Notes: generated by a model from the sequence alone, not told the origin. Shown: positions 8,289-17,296, counted from the first letter of the stretch. The stretch is 43,553 nt of DNA from Thermodesulfovibrionia bacterium (GCA_030694425.1 JAUXYI010000077.1:1-43553); one strand, 5' to 3'. Made by a program: numbers and translations.

Positions 8289-10181
8289 CTAAATATCAAG
8301 AAAAATCCGAACGTCTCTTACGCGCAAGGTAATCTTATGGCTGTCAAGATATTCGAGGAAAGGAAGGGCATATTTTCTTGTAGTATTTAAAATATTCCGG
8401 AACTCTCCAACCGTCATTTCCTTTTTTGTTTTAAAAAAAGACCTAAGCCCGTCCATCATTTTTGTATAATTGTTCAATGACAGATAGAGAGAATCATTTA
8501 TTCTGACGAGAGCGCCTTCAGATGCCATGATTTTTAGAAGTGCATCAAGCTCTTTTATATTAATTATCCCGAATAGTCGGGATGAGAGCTCCTCTTTCGT
8601 CGGCGGCTGGAAGCTTGAACTATCAAATGTTTTCAGTATTTTTTCTTTTAAAAGTTTTTTATCATCGCTTAAAAAGATTTTAAAGGTTTTTAGTCTGAGG
8701 ATTTCTTTCTCAATTTCAATATCTTTAATTGCTGCAAGGAGGCTTTCAAAAAGCCGCTGGTCAAGCTGTTTAAAAACAGCCCTGAGGTCTTCTTTTAGCA
8801 TCCCGGGTTTTAACGGATTATTTTTATGGAAGTCTTTAATTATTGATAGAGACTTTTGTGAAAAGATATCAAAAGCCTCTTTATGTATCAGTCTGTTATC
8901 AAGTTGAATTAGTTTGTTCTTTGTAATCAAAGACTTTATTGCATTGTTGATATCAGACAGTTCTGCCTTGATCCATCCTTCAAGAAGTGTAATATCTACG
9001 CCGTTAACGCCATAGTGAAGAATTTTCATTGATAGTTTTTCTTCCAGGCTGCCAAGTTCGAAAACCTTTAGATCCTCAAACCCCTCTTTTCTTTTCCTGC
9101 GCCGCGGCAGGGTGTCAAGAATCTCACCGCCGCCTATTGTCAATAACGGTGAAAATCTCCTGATAATATATCTGTCTCCTGTCATAAGTGGAACAGGATT
9201 CTGAAACCTGAACTGGCAATACAAACTTTCACCGGGCTTAAGTTCTTCTTTATCATAAAGAATGATTCGCCCCACGAGTTCCGACGTGCCGGTATAAAAA
9301 TGTATAAGGCTTCTGTTTTGAAGTTTTGGGAGTGAAATATCCTCTAATAGTTCAATCCTGGCATCAATCATAGAAGTTGGCTTTATCTTATCAGGTGTTG
9401 CCATGACATCCCCTCTCTGGATTTCTTCTTTTCCTACTCCCTGCAGGTTTATCGCTACCCTCTGCCCTGCGCAGGCTGTTTTCAAAGACTCTCCATGACT
9501 GTGAAGCCCCCTGACTTTTGTCTTTATGCCCTTTGAAAGTATTTCAACAGGTGCGTCAACAGAAATGCTTCCTGAAATAGCAGTGCCTGTAACAACAGTG
9601 CCAAAGCCTTTGAGGGTAAACACCCTGTCCACAGGAAGCCTGAATATGCCCTTTACCGGCTTTGGTTCAACACTTAAAGCAATTTCTTTTATTTTTTCTT
9701 TAAGCAGTTCTAAATTGTATCCGGTTTTTGAAGACACAGGTATGATCTCCGCACCTTCAAGGAAAGTCCCTTTTACAAAATTTCTAATATCATCTGTAAT
9801 GAGGCTGAGCCAGTCTTTTTCAACAAGGTCTGATTTCGTTAAAGCAATTAAGCCTTTTTTTATCTTGAGGAGATTACATATGGCAAGGTGTTCTTTGCTC
9901 TGGGGCATTATCCCTTCATCCGCTGCTATAACCAGAAGCACAATATCTATGCCTCCGGCGCCGGCAAGCATGTTTTTTATCAGCTTCTCATGCCCTGGTA
10001 CATCAATAATGCCAACCCTGAGGCCGTCAGGATAGTTTAAATAAGCAAAACCCAGATCAATCGTGATGCCGCGCTCTTTTTCTTCCTTAAGCCTGTCAGG
10101 GTCAATGCCTGTCAGGGCATGTACCAGTGTACTTTTTCCATGGTCAATATGACCTGCTGTGCCAAGAATTACATAGCGCAT
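8289..10181 (-). CDS. selB: Selenocysteine-specific elongation factor SelB
   Basis: Specialised translation factor that brings Sec-tRNA(Sec) to UGA codons next to a SECIS hairpin. The 630-residue product (E. coli SelB is about 614) starts with the GTPase motifs GHIDHGKST (10-18), DVPGHE (60-65) and TKSD (115-118). It has the effector segment [15 protein letters not shown], then EF-Tu-like beta-barrel domains, and a C-terminal third rich in winged-helix character that would bind the SECIS RNA. It begins 6 bases after selA, so the two form an operon. No selC (tRNA-Sec) or selD was recognised in the window. Confidence 0.96.
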   Translation of the reverse strand: MRYVILGTAGHIDHGKSTLVHALTGIDPDRLKEEKERGITIDLGFAYLNYPDGLRVGIIDVPGHEKLIKNMLAGAGGIDIVLLVIAADEGIMPQSKEHLAICNLLKIKKGLIALTKSDLVEKDWLSLITDDIRNFVKGTFLEGAEIIPVSSKTGYNLELLKEKIKEIALSVEPKPVKGIFRLPVDRVFTLKGFGTVVTGTAISGSISVDAPVEILSKGIKTKVRGLHSHGESLKTACAGQRVAINLQGVGKEEIQRGDVMATPDKIKPTSMIDARIELLEDISLPKLQNRSLIHFYTGTSELVGRIILYDKEELKPGESLYCQFRFQNPVPLMTGDRYIIRRFSPLLTIGGGEILDTLPRRRKRKEGFEDLKVFELGSLEEKLSMKILHYGVNGVDITLLEGWIKAELSDINNAIKSLITKNKLIQLDNRLIHKEAFDIFSQKSLSIIKDFHKNNPLKPGMLKEDLRAVFKQLDQRLFESLLAAIKDIEIEKEILRLKTFKIFLSDDKKLLKEKILKTFDSSSFQPPTKEELSSRLFGIINIKELDALLKIMASEGALVRINDSLYLSLNNYTKMMDGLRSFFKTKKEMTVGEFRNILNTTRKYALPFLEYLDSHKITLRVRDVRIFLDI

Positions 10182-10187
10182 AAATGT

Positions 10188-11597
10188 TTAAGAGAGAGTC
10201 GAGATAATGCAGCTTACAACGGTTTTAATTTCTTTATCCTGCACTGTTCTTGCATCAATAAGCAGAGAGTCTTCTTTAATCCTTGCAATAACTGGCGGAT
10301 TACCAAGTCTCAATTTTTTTTCTAATTCGTTTACAGATATATTGGATGGTTTAATTGATACTGCAAAAGTCGGGAAGTCTATTTCCGGGAGAGAACCTCC
10401 GCCAGCCTGTGACTGGTCTGCAATGACTTCTAATTTTGCCTGATTGGAAATTTCTTTTTTCAAAGATGTAAAAATCTTTTTTGCCCTCTTTTTTATTGAA
10501 TCCAATGATTCTGTCAGCATCCTGAGGGTCGGGATTTCTTTAACTGCTTTTTCCTCATCAAGATACTGCATAAAGGTTGCTTCAAGTGAGGCAAGAGTCA
10601 TCTTGTCTATTCGCATTGCCCTGAGAAGAGGGTTTTTCTGTATTTTCTGAATTAATTTTTCCTTACCGATTATTATTCCTGCCTGTGGACCTCCGAGGAG
10701 TTTATCTCCGCTAAAGGTTACAATATCTACCCCTGTTTTGATAATATCCTGAACTGTGGGTTCACCATATATGCCGTATTTTTCTAAGTCAATCATGCAG
10801 CCGCTTCCAAGGTCAGCCATAACCGGAACCCTGAATTCCCTGCCGAGTTTCACAAGCTCTTTTATTGAGATTTCCTCAGTAAAGCCGATTATCCTGTAAT
10901 TACTCTGATGAATTTTAAGAATAAGCGCTGTGCTTCCGCTCAGGGCATTTTTATAATCAGAAAAATGTGTCTTGTTTGTTGTGCCGACCTCTCTTAATAT
11001 AGCGCCGCTTGATTTCATCACCTCCGGGATTCTAAAAGAGCCGCCTATTTCAACAAGTTCGCCCCTTGAGACAATTACTTCCCTGTCTTTTGCAAATGTA
11101 TTAAGGCAGAGCAGCACGGCAGCAGCATTATTGTTAACGATAACTGCATCCTCTGCGCCGCTTAATTCTCTGAGGATGTCTTTTATATGGGAATATCTTT
11201 TGCCTCTTTTGCCTTGGTAAATCTCATACTCAAGATTAGAGTAACTGCCTGCCACAAGATTTATATTTTCAATCGCTTTATCAGAGAGGATAGCCCTTCC
11301 AAGATTGGTATGGATTACTATGCCGGTTGCATTTATCAGTGGTTTTAATTTATAGGCAGATAATTCTTTGATTGTTTTTTCAATATCAGCAGCGATTATA
11401 TCAGTAGATAGGTTATCAGAATACCCATTTAGCATTCTTTTCCGCTTTGCATCAAGCACTTCCCTTATAGCCTTGAGAACTATTCTCCTCGGATAGGAGT
11501 CAAGCCACTCTATTCCATAAGGGCTTTTTAATATTTCGTCAACCGAGGGTATTTTTGAAAGGTCTTTCTGTTTTTCTTGCATTGCTTTTTCTAACAT
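10188..11597 (-). CDS. selA: L-seryl-tRNA(Sec) selenium transferase SelA
   Basis: PLP enzyme that converts Ser-tRNA(Sec) to Sec-tRNA(Sec) using selenophosphate. Motifs are KIPSVDEIL near the start, INATGIVIHTNLGRA, VNNNAAAVLLCLN, GEL-IGGSFRIPEVM, and TFSGDKLLGGPQAG with the PLP lysine. The frame is open up to 11675, but I choose ATG 11597 because AAGG lies about 8 bases upstream. That start gives 469 residues, close to the usual length, and leaves MLEKAMQEKQKDLSKIPSVDE as the N-terminus. The extra upstream residues have no family counterpart. It is first gene of selAB and faces away from the 11891 gene. Confidence 0.95.
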   Translation of the reverse strand: MLEKAMQEKQKDLSKIPSVDEILKSPYGIEWLDSYPRRIVLKAIREVLDAKRKRMLNGYSDNLSTDIIAADIEKTIKELSAYKLKPLINATGIVIHTNLGRAILSDKAIENINLVAGSYSNLEYEIYQGKRGKRYSHIKDILRELSGAEDAVIVNNNAAAVLLCLNTFAKDREVIVSRGELVEIGGSFRIPEVMKSSGAILREVGTTNKTHFSDYKNALSGSTALILKIHQSNYRIIGFTEEISIKELVKLGREFRVPVMADLGSGCMIDLEKYGIYGEPTVQDIIKTGVDIVTFSGDKLLGGPQAGIIIGKEKLIQKIQKNPLLRAMRIDKMTLASLEATFMQYLDEEKAVKEIPTLRMLTESLDSIKKRAKKIFTSLKKEISNQAKLEVIADQSQAGGGSLPEIDFPTFAVSIKPSNISVNELEKKLRLGNPPVIARIKEDSLLIDARTVQDKEIKTVVSCIISTLS

Positions 11598-11641
11598 ATG
11601 AGACCTTATATGGTCAAGGTTAGAGCAAAAACTGGTTTCAT

Positions 11642-11799
11642 CAGGCATAGATGCCACAAAATCTTTAGAAAGCAACGAAGATTATTAGATGCCATGTTGC
11701 AACATGTTAAGGTTTATTTGCATAAATCTATACAGTTATAATTGCAACATGACATGTTCAAAGGTGTTGCCCTAAAGCTTTTTAAGGCATCTATGCCTG
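11642..11799. promoter_or_regulatory. Dyad-rich selA upstream region
   Basis: Region between selA and the divergent zinc-ribbon gene. A 14-bp inverted repeat (CAGGCATAGATGCC) has arms at 11642-11655 and 11786-11799. Inside lie a perfect 14-bp palindrome CATGTTGCAACATG (11693-11706) and a second dyad AACATG-A-CATGTT (11746-11758). Two related palindromes about 50 bases apart look like a pair of operators for a dimeric regulator, or the arms of a small inserted element. The regulator cannot be identified from this window. Confidence 0.4.
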
Positions 11800-11890
11800 C
11801 TTACAGACGGATTGATGGTTATAAATATTTATGATTCAAATCATACACTAAAAATTATCTTGTGTCATAATAATAAGCAAGAGGTAAAAG

Positions 11891-12136
11891 ATGTTGAAAG
11901 AAAGTTGCCCTGGCAGCAGGGAAATAAAAGAACCCAAACCAGAAGAAATAAAGTGTCGTCACTGCGGTGAAAGCATTGAGATATGGAGTGATGAGACTGA
12001 AACAAAATGCAAACACTGCGGCAAGATGAACATGAGGCTTCTGGGCCCTACCTGCATAGAGTGGTGCGCTTTTGCAAAGGAATGCGTGGGTGAGAAAAAA
12101 TACAAAAGGCTGGTGAAAGCAAAGATACAAAAATAA
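11891..12136 (+). CDS. Small zinc-ribbon protein
   Basis: Product of 81 residues with two CxxC knuckles (CRHCG at about 22-26 and CKHCG at about 40-44). They are followed by a Cys-rich tail GPTCIEWCAFAKECVG, giving eight cysteines plus the one near the N-terminus. The pattern suggests a zinc ribbon plus a second metal or Fe-S site. From memory, similar tails occur in small proteins or fused to HD-type phosphohydrolases in anaerobic bacteria; function is unknown. The start is supported by AGAGG seven bases before ATG. It converges on the CcdA-like gene, with 15 bases between the two stops. Confidence 0.75.
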   Translation: MLKESCPGSREIKEPKPEEIKCRHCGESIEIWSDETETKCKHCGKMNMRLLGPTCIEWCAFAKECVGEKKYKRLVKAKIQK

Positions 12137-12151
12137 TCTCAAAAGTCCATC

Positions 12152-12901
12152 TTATTTGCAAAGTGATTTATCAGGATGGATTTCAAGGCCCTCAGGCACT
12201 AACCCTACCAAAGAAGTAAGAGAACCTGTTAAAAATAATATCCCGAAAGCAATAAGAAATAATCCGCTAAAAAATATTATAGGTCTCATATATTTATTCA
12301 CAAGACCGAAGTGGCTGAGAAAGGTGTTTATGGCAAGCGATGTTATAAAAAATGGGATGGCAAGACCTAAGGAATATACAAAAAGCAGTTTAAAACCATA
12401 AAAGGCTGAACCGGAGGTGCTCGCAACAAGAAGGATTGTGCCGAGTATGGGACCAATACAAGGAGTCCATCCAGCTGCAAAACTTAAACCAACTACAAAA
12501 GAGCCAATATATCCACGCGGTTTGGATTTAAGATGAACCCTTTTATCCATTGATAGAAAACCAATTTTGAAAATTCCCATTACATATAAACCAAAGACAA
12601 TAATAATAATCCCGCCAACTATCCTTATCACATCATAATGAGTTGCAAGGAAGCGACCTATGAACGATGAGAATACGCCCAGCAGGATAAATACAGTAGA
12701 AAATCCTGTAATAAATGCCAGTGAACTTATTATTGTAAGTTTTCTTATAAGTGCTTTATTCCCTGTTTTGAAATCTTCAAAAGAAATTCCCGTAATAAAA
12801 GATACATATGATGGCACGATCGGAAGGACACAGGGAGAGAGGAAAGAAAGTATCCCGCCTAAAAAAGCCCCGAGATAACAGATTTCATCCAATTCGTGCA
12901 C
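12152..12901 (-). CDS. ccdA: CcdA-like cytochrome c biogenesis / thiol-disulfide transporter
   Basis: Integral membrane protein of 249 residues with about six hydrophobic segments. It belongs to the CcdA/DsbD transmembrane family that passes electrons from cytoplasmic thioredoxin to periplasmic thiol proteins, for example for cytochrome c maturation. The two signature Cys are present: LSPCVLPIVPSYVSFITG near the N-terminus and AGWTPCIGPILG at about residue 145. The start overlaps the mogA stop by 17 bases, so it probably belongs to the same transcript. The C-terminus is a short polar tail. Its exact partner (ResA or a Dsb protein) is not in the window. Confidence 0.92.
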   Translation of the reverse strand: MHELDEICYLGAFLGGILSFLSPCVLPIVPSYVSFITGISFEDFKTGNKALIRKLTIISSLAFITGFSTVFILLGVFSSFIGRFLATHYDVIRIVGGIIIIVFGLYVMGIFKIGFLSMDKRVHLKSKPRGYIGSFVVGLSFAAGWTPCIGPILGTILLVASTSGSAFYGFKLLFVYSLGLAIPFFITSLAINTFLSHFGLVNKYMRPIIFFSGLFLIAFGILFLTGSLTSLVGLVPEGLEIHPDKSLCK

Positions 12902-13373
12902 ACTCCTTTTTACTGCCTTTTATCTTCTCTATGGCATGGGGAAGAACAGGAAGTATGACCTCCAAATTTTCTTTCACCGCAGATGGACTGCCCGGGAGAT
13001 TGATTATGAGTGTTTTTCCCTTTACTCCTGCCACTGCCCTTGAAATCATTGCATGAGGAGTTTTTCTCAGTCCTTTGTATCTCATGGCTTCTGGTATGCC
13101 CGGTATTTCACGGGTTATAATTTCGAGTGTTGCCTCTGGTGTTACATCGCGCGGCGAGGGCCCTGTGCCTCCTGTTGTCAGGATAAGGTCAACTTTATTG
13201 CATAAAGAAAGCAGCTTTCTCTTAATCAATGCCTTTTCATCAGGAAGAATATCATAACTTATAATTTTACCGCCTATCTTTTTAATAATCTTTCCAATTA
13301 AAGGTCCGCTCTCATCTTTGCGCTTGCCTTTAGCCCCTTTATCGCTTAGTGTTAATACTGCAACCGTGAACAT
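12885..13373 (-). CDS. mogA: Molybdopterin adenylyltransferase (MogA/MoaB family)
   Basis: Enzyme of 162 residues that adenylylates molybdopterin before molybdenum insertion. The signature TTGGTGPSPRDVTPEAT is intact, as are VLTLSDKGAKGKRKDESGP at the start and NLPGSPSAVKENLEVILP near the C-terminus. I prefer ATG 13373 (MFTVAVLTLSD) over 13385, since the family begins with this beta strand. It lies near a MOSC protein gene, and moaA is elsewhere in the window, so the host makes molybdenum or tungsten cofactor. Confidence 0.93.
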   Translation of the reverse strand: MFTVAVLTLSDKGAKGKRKDESGPLIGKIIKKIGGKIISYDILPDEKALIKRKLLSLCNKVDLILTTGGTGPSPRDVTPEATLEIITREIPGIPEAMRYKGLRKTPHAMISRAVAGVKGKTLIINLPGSPSAVKENLEVILPVLPHAIEKIKGSKKECARIG

Positions 13374-13447
13374 AAAAAATTTCAAAATTTAAAATGAAAA
13401 ATGCAAAATTAAGGAATTCATTTTTTGAATTTGGTTTTACTCCAAAC

Positions 13448-13897
13448 TCATAACCCTGAACTCTTAATTTTTATTTCGTCTCCTTTCTTTACGACCCCGC
13501 CTTTTAGTACTTTTGCGAATATGCCTTCTTTCGGCATTACACAATCGCCTGCCTGAGTATAAATAGCGCAGCGCGTGTGGCATACCTTGCCAATCTGGCT
13601 TACCTCAACTTCCACCTCATCACCAATTGTAATTTTTGTGCCTATCGGCAGGCTGGGAAGGTCAATGCCCTGAGTGGTTATATTTTCTGCAAAATCTCCG
13701 GGACCAACATTCAGCCCCTTTGAACGCATTTTTTCTATGCTCTCCACAGCGAGCAGACTTATCTGTCTGTGCCATTTTTCTGAGGCATGAGCATCTTCTT
13801 TAATTCCATAGTTTTCCCTTAGTACCGCCATATCAACGGGTTTTTTCTTTACACCCTTTTTATCACTTATGTTTAAGGAAACTATTTTAGCAGTCAT
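13448..13897 (-). CDS. MOSC domain-containing protein
   Basis: Stand-alone MOSC domain of 149 residues, the sulfur-carrier fold found at the C-terminus of molybdenum cofactor sulfurases. Visible features are the N-terminal VSLNISDKKGVKKKPV, HASEKWHRQISLLAVESIEKM, GDFAENITTQGIDL, and GKVCHTRCAIYTQAGDC, which includes the conserved family Cys. Its closeness to mogA suggests a role in Mo- or W-cofactor handling. A short 74-base gap separates it from mogA. Biochemical function of stand-alone members is not established. Confidence 0.9.
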   Translation of the reverse strand: MTAKIVSLNISDKKGVKKKPVDMAVLRENYGIKEDAHASEKWHRQISLLAVESIEKMRSKGLNVGPGDFAENITTQGIDLPSLPIGTKITIGDEVEVEVSQIGKVCHTRCAIYTQAGDCVMPKEGIFAKVLKGGVVKKGDEIKIKSSGL

Positions 13898-13940
13898 AGA
13901 AGTTATTATAAAAGATTCGAAGCCTGTTAATCCATTACCC

Positions 13941-16040
13941 TTACGCCATGGCCAGCATTATTTCTCTTTCCTCTATATCAACACGTTCAATTCTTACATT
14001 TATCTCGTTTCCTATTGTAAAGATTTTTTTTCTGTGTCTTCCAACAAGGCAGTAACGTTCCTCATCAAACCTATAATAATCATCAGGCATATAAGAAACA
14101 TGCAGAAAACCCTCAACAAAAAAATCCTTTAGCTGTATCTTTAGCCCATATGGTGTAATATCGGTTATAAAGCCCTCATATTCTTCTCCAACCTTATCAT
14201 TCATGAACCAGACCCTCATGGCTTTTATAACCTCGCGTTCTGCCTCGTCAGCAATCCTTTCTGTTCTTGAGGAATGAAAGGCAATCTCCGGCAAAATTTT
14301 CTCAAGATATTTTTGTTTTTTATCAGAGAGCCCCTTTTCCCCGATTGCATCTTTCAGTATCCTGTGAACTACAAGGTCAGGATATCTTCTTATCGGAGAG
14401 GTGAAATGGGTATAAGACCTTGATGCAAGGCCAAAATGGCCGATATTATCAATGGAGTATTTAGCCTGTTTAAGTGAGCGCAGAAGCAGCATGTTCATAA
14501 GAGACTCTGCAGATTTTCCTTTTGCCTGACTTAGAATTTCGTGAAAAGACCTGGGCCCGGTTCTTTTTAGTTTCAGTCCAAGGGCGCTAAAGATTTTCTT
14601 AAGGCTCTCAAGTTTTTCTTCATCGGGTTTTTCATGCACTCTGTAGATTGAAGGCATGCCTGATTCCTCCAGGTGCGAGGCAACTGCTTCATTGGCTGTT
14701 ATCATGAAATCCTCAATAATCATATGACTGAGGCTCCGCTCAGCTTTGATTATTGCCTCGGGTTTTCCCTGCATATCAAGAAGTACCTCTGGCTCAGGCA
14801 AATCAAAATCAAGACTGCCTTGGCTTATCCGTTGCTGCCTGAGGAGGCTGCTGAACTCTGACATTATTTCAAAGCCCTCAAGAAGATAGCTGTACTTTTC
14901 TCTTTCAAAGTGGTCATTATCTACAAGGATTTTTCTTACAGAGGTATAGGTCATTCTCTCATTGCTGTTTATGATGCTTGGATAGAAATCTTTTTTTATC
15001 ACCTGCCCTTTTTTATCAAACTGCATCTCAACAGTAAATGTTAACCTGTCAGATTTTGGTACAAGGCTGCAGAGATTATTTGAAAGCTCTTTCGGAAGCA
15101 TGGGAATTACCCTGTCAGGGAAATACGCGCTTGTCCCTCTTTGTCTTGCCTCAAGGTCAAGAGCAGAATCCCACGACACGTAATGGCTTACATCAGCAAT
15201 ATGCACCCAGAGAATAAAACCATCGTGGATTTTTTTTATTGATACGGCATCGTCAAAATCTTTTGCCATTTCTCCGTCTATAGTGACGGTCAGAAGATGA
15301 CGGCAGTCAACCCTTCCGCGTGCGCTCAGTTTTTCTGTAAAACTTCGGGCGCTTTCAAGCGCCGCTGTAGGGAATTTATGAGGAAGGGAATAATCTTCAA
15401 TAATTGTGTCAATTTCAAGTTTTGGGCTATCTACTGCTGGCATGACTTTCAAAACCCTGCCTTCAGGCGGTCTTGCCACGGTTGGATATGCTGTTAATTC
15501 TGCAATAACCATATCTCCTGTCTTTGCACTTGCTTTTGCCTTTGGACTTATATAAATGTCAAAAGGAATTTTTTTGCTTTTGGGCTTTACATAATAGAAA
15601 TTTTTTCCGTAACAGAGCTTTCCGACTATTCTTTTCAGTCCCCGTTCAAGGATTTTTATTACCCTGCCTTCCCTTTTTCTCAGGCTTTCAACACGGACAA
15701 CAACGCGGTCGCTGGACATTGCGCCGGATGTTTTTCTCGGGGGGATAAAGATGTCCTGCTCCCCGATCTTATCAGGGAGAACGAATCCGTAACCGTCTCT
15801 GTGCGCTTCAAAAAATCCTGTGATAAGATTCATCTTTTCGGCAGCGCCGTAAAAACCAGAACGGGTTCTAAAAATATCGCCTGAATTGATTAATGATTTC
15901 AGAATGCGTTTGAGTGTTCGGGATTCAGTCTTTGGAATTCTAAACTCTTTAGCAATCTCCCCGAGGCTTACAGGTCTGTCAGCTTTGGTCTTCAGGAAGT
16001 TAAGGATGTTTTCTTTGTTTTCCAGTAGTTCGATAGGCAT
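13941..16040 (-). CDS. rnr: Ribonuclease R
   Basis: 3'-5' exoribonuclease of the RNB family, 699 residues. Order of domains: an N-terminal winged helix (SLGEIAKEFRIPKTESRTLK), two cold-shock-like domains (GFFEAHRDGYGFVLPD), the RNB catalytic core with TIDGEMAKDFDDAVSI (metal-binding aspartates) and FPDRVIPMLPKELSNNLCSL, and a C-terminal S1 domain (YEGFITDITPYGLKIQLKDFFVEGFLHV). It degrades structured RNA and takes part in RNA quality control. ATG 16040 lies 12 bases downstream of a TGCTATAAT box. A terminator just upstream insulates it from the cassette array. Confidence 0.95.
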   Translation of the reverse strand: MPIELLENKENILNFLKTKADRPVSLGEIAKEFRIPKTESRTLKRILKSLINSGDIFRTRSGFYGAAEKMNLITGFFEAHRDGYGFVLPDKIGEQDIFIPPRKTSGAMSSDRVVVRVESLRKREGRVIKILERGLKRIVGKLCYGKNFYYVKPKSKKIPFDIYISPKAKASAKTGDMVIAELTAYPTVARPPEGRVLKVMPAVDSPKLEIDTIIEDYSLPHKFPTAALESARSFTEKLSARGRVDCRHLLTVTIDGEMAKDFDDAVSIKKIHDGFILWVHIADVSHYVSWDSALDLEARQRGTSAYFPDRVIPMLPKELSNNLCSLVPKSDRLTFTVEMQFDKKGQVIKKDFYPSIINSNERMTYTSVRKILVDNDHFEREKYSYLLEGFEIMSEFSSLLRQQRISQGSLDFDLPEPEVLLDMQGKPEAIIKAERSLSHMIIEDFMITANEAVASHLEESGMPSIYRVHEKPDEEKLESLKKIFSALGLKLKRTGPRSFHEILSQAKGKSAESLMNMLLLRSLKQAKYSIDNIGHFGLASRSYTHFTSPIRRYPDLVVHRILKDAIGEKGLSDKKQKYLEKILPEIAFHSSRTERIADEAEREVIKAMRVWFMNDKVGEEYEGFITDITPYGLKIQLKDFFVEGFLHVSYMPDDYYRFDEERYCLVGRHRKKIFTIGNEINVRIERVDIEEREIMLAMA

Positions 16041-16052
16041 ATTTTATAAGGA

Positions 16053-16061
16053 ATTATAGCA
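16053..16061 (-). promoter_or_regulatory. Extended -10 box of rnr
   Basis: The minus strand reads TGCTATAAT, a consensus extended -10, ending 12 bases before the rnr ATG. There is no good -35 at the right distance, as is common for extended -10 promoters. The implied leader is only about 5 bases. Confidence 0.5.
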
Positions 16062-16120
16062 TAATGGTGAACTATCGGCTTTTTTATTGATAGGAGGGTT
16101 TATAAATTCTTGGTCAAAAA

Positions 16121-16152
16121 AAGAAAAAAAGGGACTTGGAAGAACCAAGCCC
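16121..16152 (-). terminator. Rho-independent terminator after the cassette array
   Basis: On the minus strand the stem GGGCTTGG (16145-16152) pairs with CCAAGTCCC (16131-16139, one bulged base) across a 5-base loop. It is followed directly by a T-rich run (16123-16130). It would stop transcripts coming from the VapBC cassette before rnr. Confidence 0.7.
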
Positions 16153-16176
16153 TTGAATCTCTCTGATAGCGTCGAA

Positions 16177-16310
16177 TCATAATAGATGCACTCAGTGATG
16201 CAGACCACTGTATGATATAAAAGAGCATAAAACCAATCTGCAAATCATAAGCCACTACGAGTCTGCAAAAGTGTCCTGTGGTCTGCATTCACTGCAGTAG
16301 CTAGTTATCT
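16177..16310 (-). other. attC-like site of the VapBC cassette
   Basis: A 134-base imperfect palindrome begins just after the vapC stop. Outer core R'' reads AGATAAC (16304-16310, minus strand) and the far core reads ATTATGA (16177-16183). Inner arms GAATGCAGACCAC and GTGGTCTGCATC are near-perfect complements. R'' is the exact complement of the core GTTATCT (16932-16938) that opens the cassette, which is the diagnostic cassette relation. The site is the same length as, and clearly similar to, 19868-20001. Confidence 0.7.
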
Positions 16311-16316
16311 TCTTTT

Positions 16317-16682
16317 TTATTGCTCTCTATGAAGAATGTTCAGTTTAGAACTAACTATGCTTAACTGTTTATCAGCCGTCCACAATAATGAATTAGTCAA
16401 CAATGAAGACGCCAATAAATGCACATCAATAAGCCCAATCCCTAAGCCCATTAATTTTCTGTTCTCAATAAAATGCAGAATCTCATCGTTCTCAACAGTC
16501 CGTGCTTTCGGAAGAGACTTTAGCAATGAAATAATCTCTTCTCTGTTTTTGAGATGCCCGCATGCCAACTCACCGATTATAAATGGATGACAAACAACCA
16601 GCTCATCCAATAATAATTTTTTAAGATGTGAATTTCCTTCCCGGAAGTGAGATATCCAGATTGAGGTATCAACAAGAATCAT
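16317..16682 (-). CDS. vapC: VapC-like PIN-domain toxin
   Basis: Predicted PIN-domain ribonuclease of 121 residues, the toxin of a VapBC pair. The conserved acidic residues are visible: Asp5 in MILVDTSIWI, Glu in IIGELACGHL, and Asp in IDVHLLAS and WTADKQL. Such toxins typically cleave initiator tRNA or rRNA. It starts 2 bases after the vapB stop, so the two are translated together. The pair occupies one integron-type cassette, a frequent home for toxin-antitoxin modules, where it helps prevent loss of neighbouring cassettes. Confidence 0.92.
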   Translation of the reverse strand: MILVDTSIWISHFREGNSHLKKLLLDELVVCHPFIIGELACGHLKNREEIISLLKSLPKARTVENDEILHFIENRKLMGLGIGLIDVHLLASSLLTNSLLWTADKQLSIVSSKLNILHREQ

Positions 16683-16684
16683 TG

Positions 16685-16882
16685 CTAATTGCTTGTAATA
16701 CGTCTTCTGGGAATCTGTCGAAGTCCCTTTTCAGTTCCGCCGAGTTCAGCAAGTCTCCTTGCACTCTCACGAGTAATCAATGCTTCCAATCCCAATCTCA
16801 CCAAAGATGTCTTCTCAGAAATTCCGGTAAGTTTTGATGCCTTCTTTAATATTTTGTCATCTATGTTTAATGTCGTTTTCAT
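16685..16882 (-). CDS. vapB: VapB-like antitoxin
   Basis: Antitoxin of 65 residues with a ribbon-helix-helix N-terminus (MKTTLNIDDKILKKASKLTGISEKTSLVRLGLEAL, residues 1-35) and a disordered basic C-terminus (GLRQIPRRRITSN) expected to bind the toxin. It resembles VapB antitoxins in which ITxKTxLVxxGLxALI is conserved. Its ATG overlaps tandem repeats that look like its own operator, and no Shine-Dalgarno sequence is evident. It lies directly upstream of vapC. Confidence 0.9.
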   Translation of the reverse strand: MKTTLNIDDKILKKASKLTGISEKTSLVRLGLEALITRESARRLAELGGTEKGLRQIPRRRITSN

Positions 16883-16900
16883 ATGTACTAATATGTACTA
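16881..16900 (-). promoter_or_regulatory. Tandem operator repeats before vapB
   Basis: Two exact 10-base direct repeats on the plus strand (ATATGTACTA twice, 16881-16890 and 16891-16900) overlap the vapB start codon. Tandem short repeats are typical binding sites of ribbon-helix-helix antitoxins, so autoregulation is likely. Confidence 0.5.
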
Positions 16901-16931
16901 AAGATATGTGCATGTCAAGCTATTTCTTTGA

Positions 16932-17023
16932 AGATAACGATAGAATTAAGCCGCCGGTGAACTGCCCAAAAAATGAAAATCAAATCAGGCTTATCACCAG
17001 TCAGCTTGAATGACTGGTTGTGC
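16932..17023 (-). other. attC-like site of the restriction-modification cassette
   Basis: A 92-base site on the minus strand. R'' is GCACAAC (17017-17023) followed by CAGTCATTCAAGCTGAC; the far arm is GGCGGCTTAATTCTATC with R' GTTATCT (16932-16938). The arms pair imperfectly in the way expected for attC, and GGCTTAATTC resembles well-known attC 3' arms. It encodes the last residues (QPVIQADW) of the adjacent vsr remnant. Confidence 0.8.
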
Positions 17024-17296
17024 AGGCTTTTTTATTCGTTTCAGTTTCTGATTGAGTTTTCCTGTCTTAATTTCATGTTCCCAAATTCTGATTACCTGCC
17101 AGCCTTTCATTTTCAGAGCCTTTGTTATTTTCTTGTCTCTAATTTTATTCTTTTCAATTTTGTTGTTCCAGTAATTTACATTTGATGAAGGCATACGGCA
17201 ATGGCGGGGGCAGCCGTGCCAGAAGCAACCGTCAATAAACACTGCTATCTTTAGGCGTGAGAAAACAAAATCGGGCTTGCCGAATATTTCGCCAAC
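16994..17296 (-). pseudogene. Very-short-patch repair endonuclease (Vsr) remnant
   Basis: The open frame from about 17296 gives GEIFGKPDFVFSRLKIAVF, then IDGCFWHGC and WEHEIK. These are the core and catalytic motifs of Vsr, which nicks next to T:G mismatches made by 5-methylcytosine deamination. The N-terminal third (about 50 residues, including the usual MSRIRSKNTKPE-type motif) is missing and a TAG lies just upstream, so the gene is 5'-truncated. The last residues KPAQPVIQADW are encoded by attC sequence. It accompanies a truncated cytosine methyltransferase, the usual partner of Vsr. Confidence 0.8.

Noticed and set aside
11642-11675. SelA start at the first ATG (11675)
   Set aside because: It adds 26 residues absent from the family and overlaps an inverted-repeat arm; the ATG at 11597 has a Shine-Dalgarno sequence.
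6127-11799. Relation between the 158-bp inverted-repeat units at 6127 and 11642
   Set aside because: They have the same length but unrelated arms and interiors, so the match is taken as coincidence.
8289-11890. selC (tRNA-Sec) near selAB
   Set aside because: No cloverleaf of about 95 bases with a UCA anticodon was found in the gaps; it is probably elsewhere in the genome.
16100-16288. Minus-strand ORF of 62 codons near rnr
   Set aside because: It lies wholly in the attC-like palindrome and terminator.
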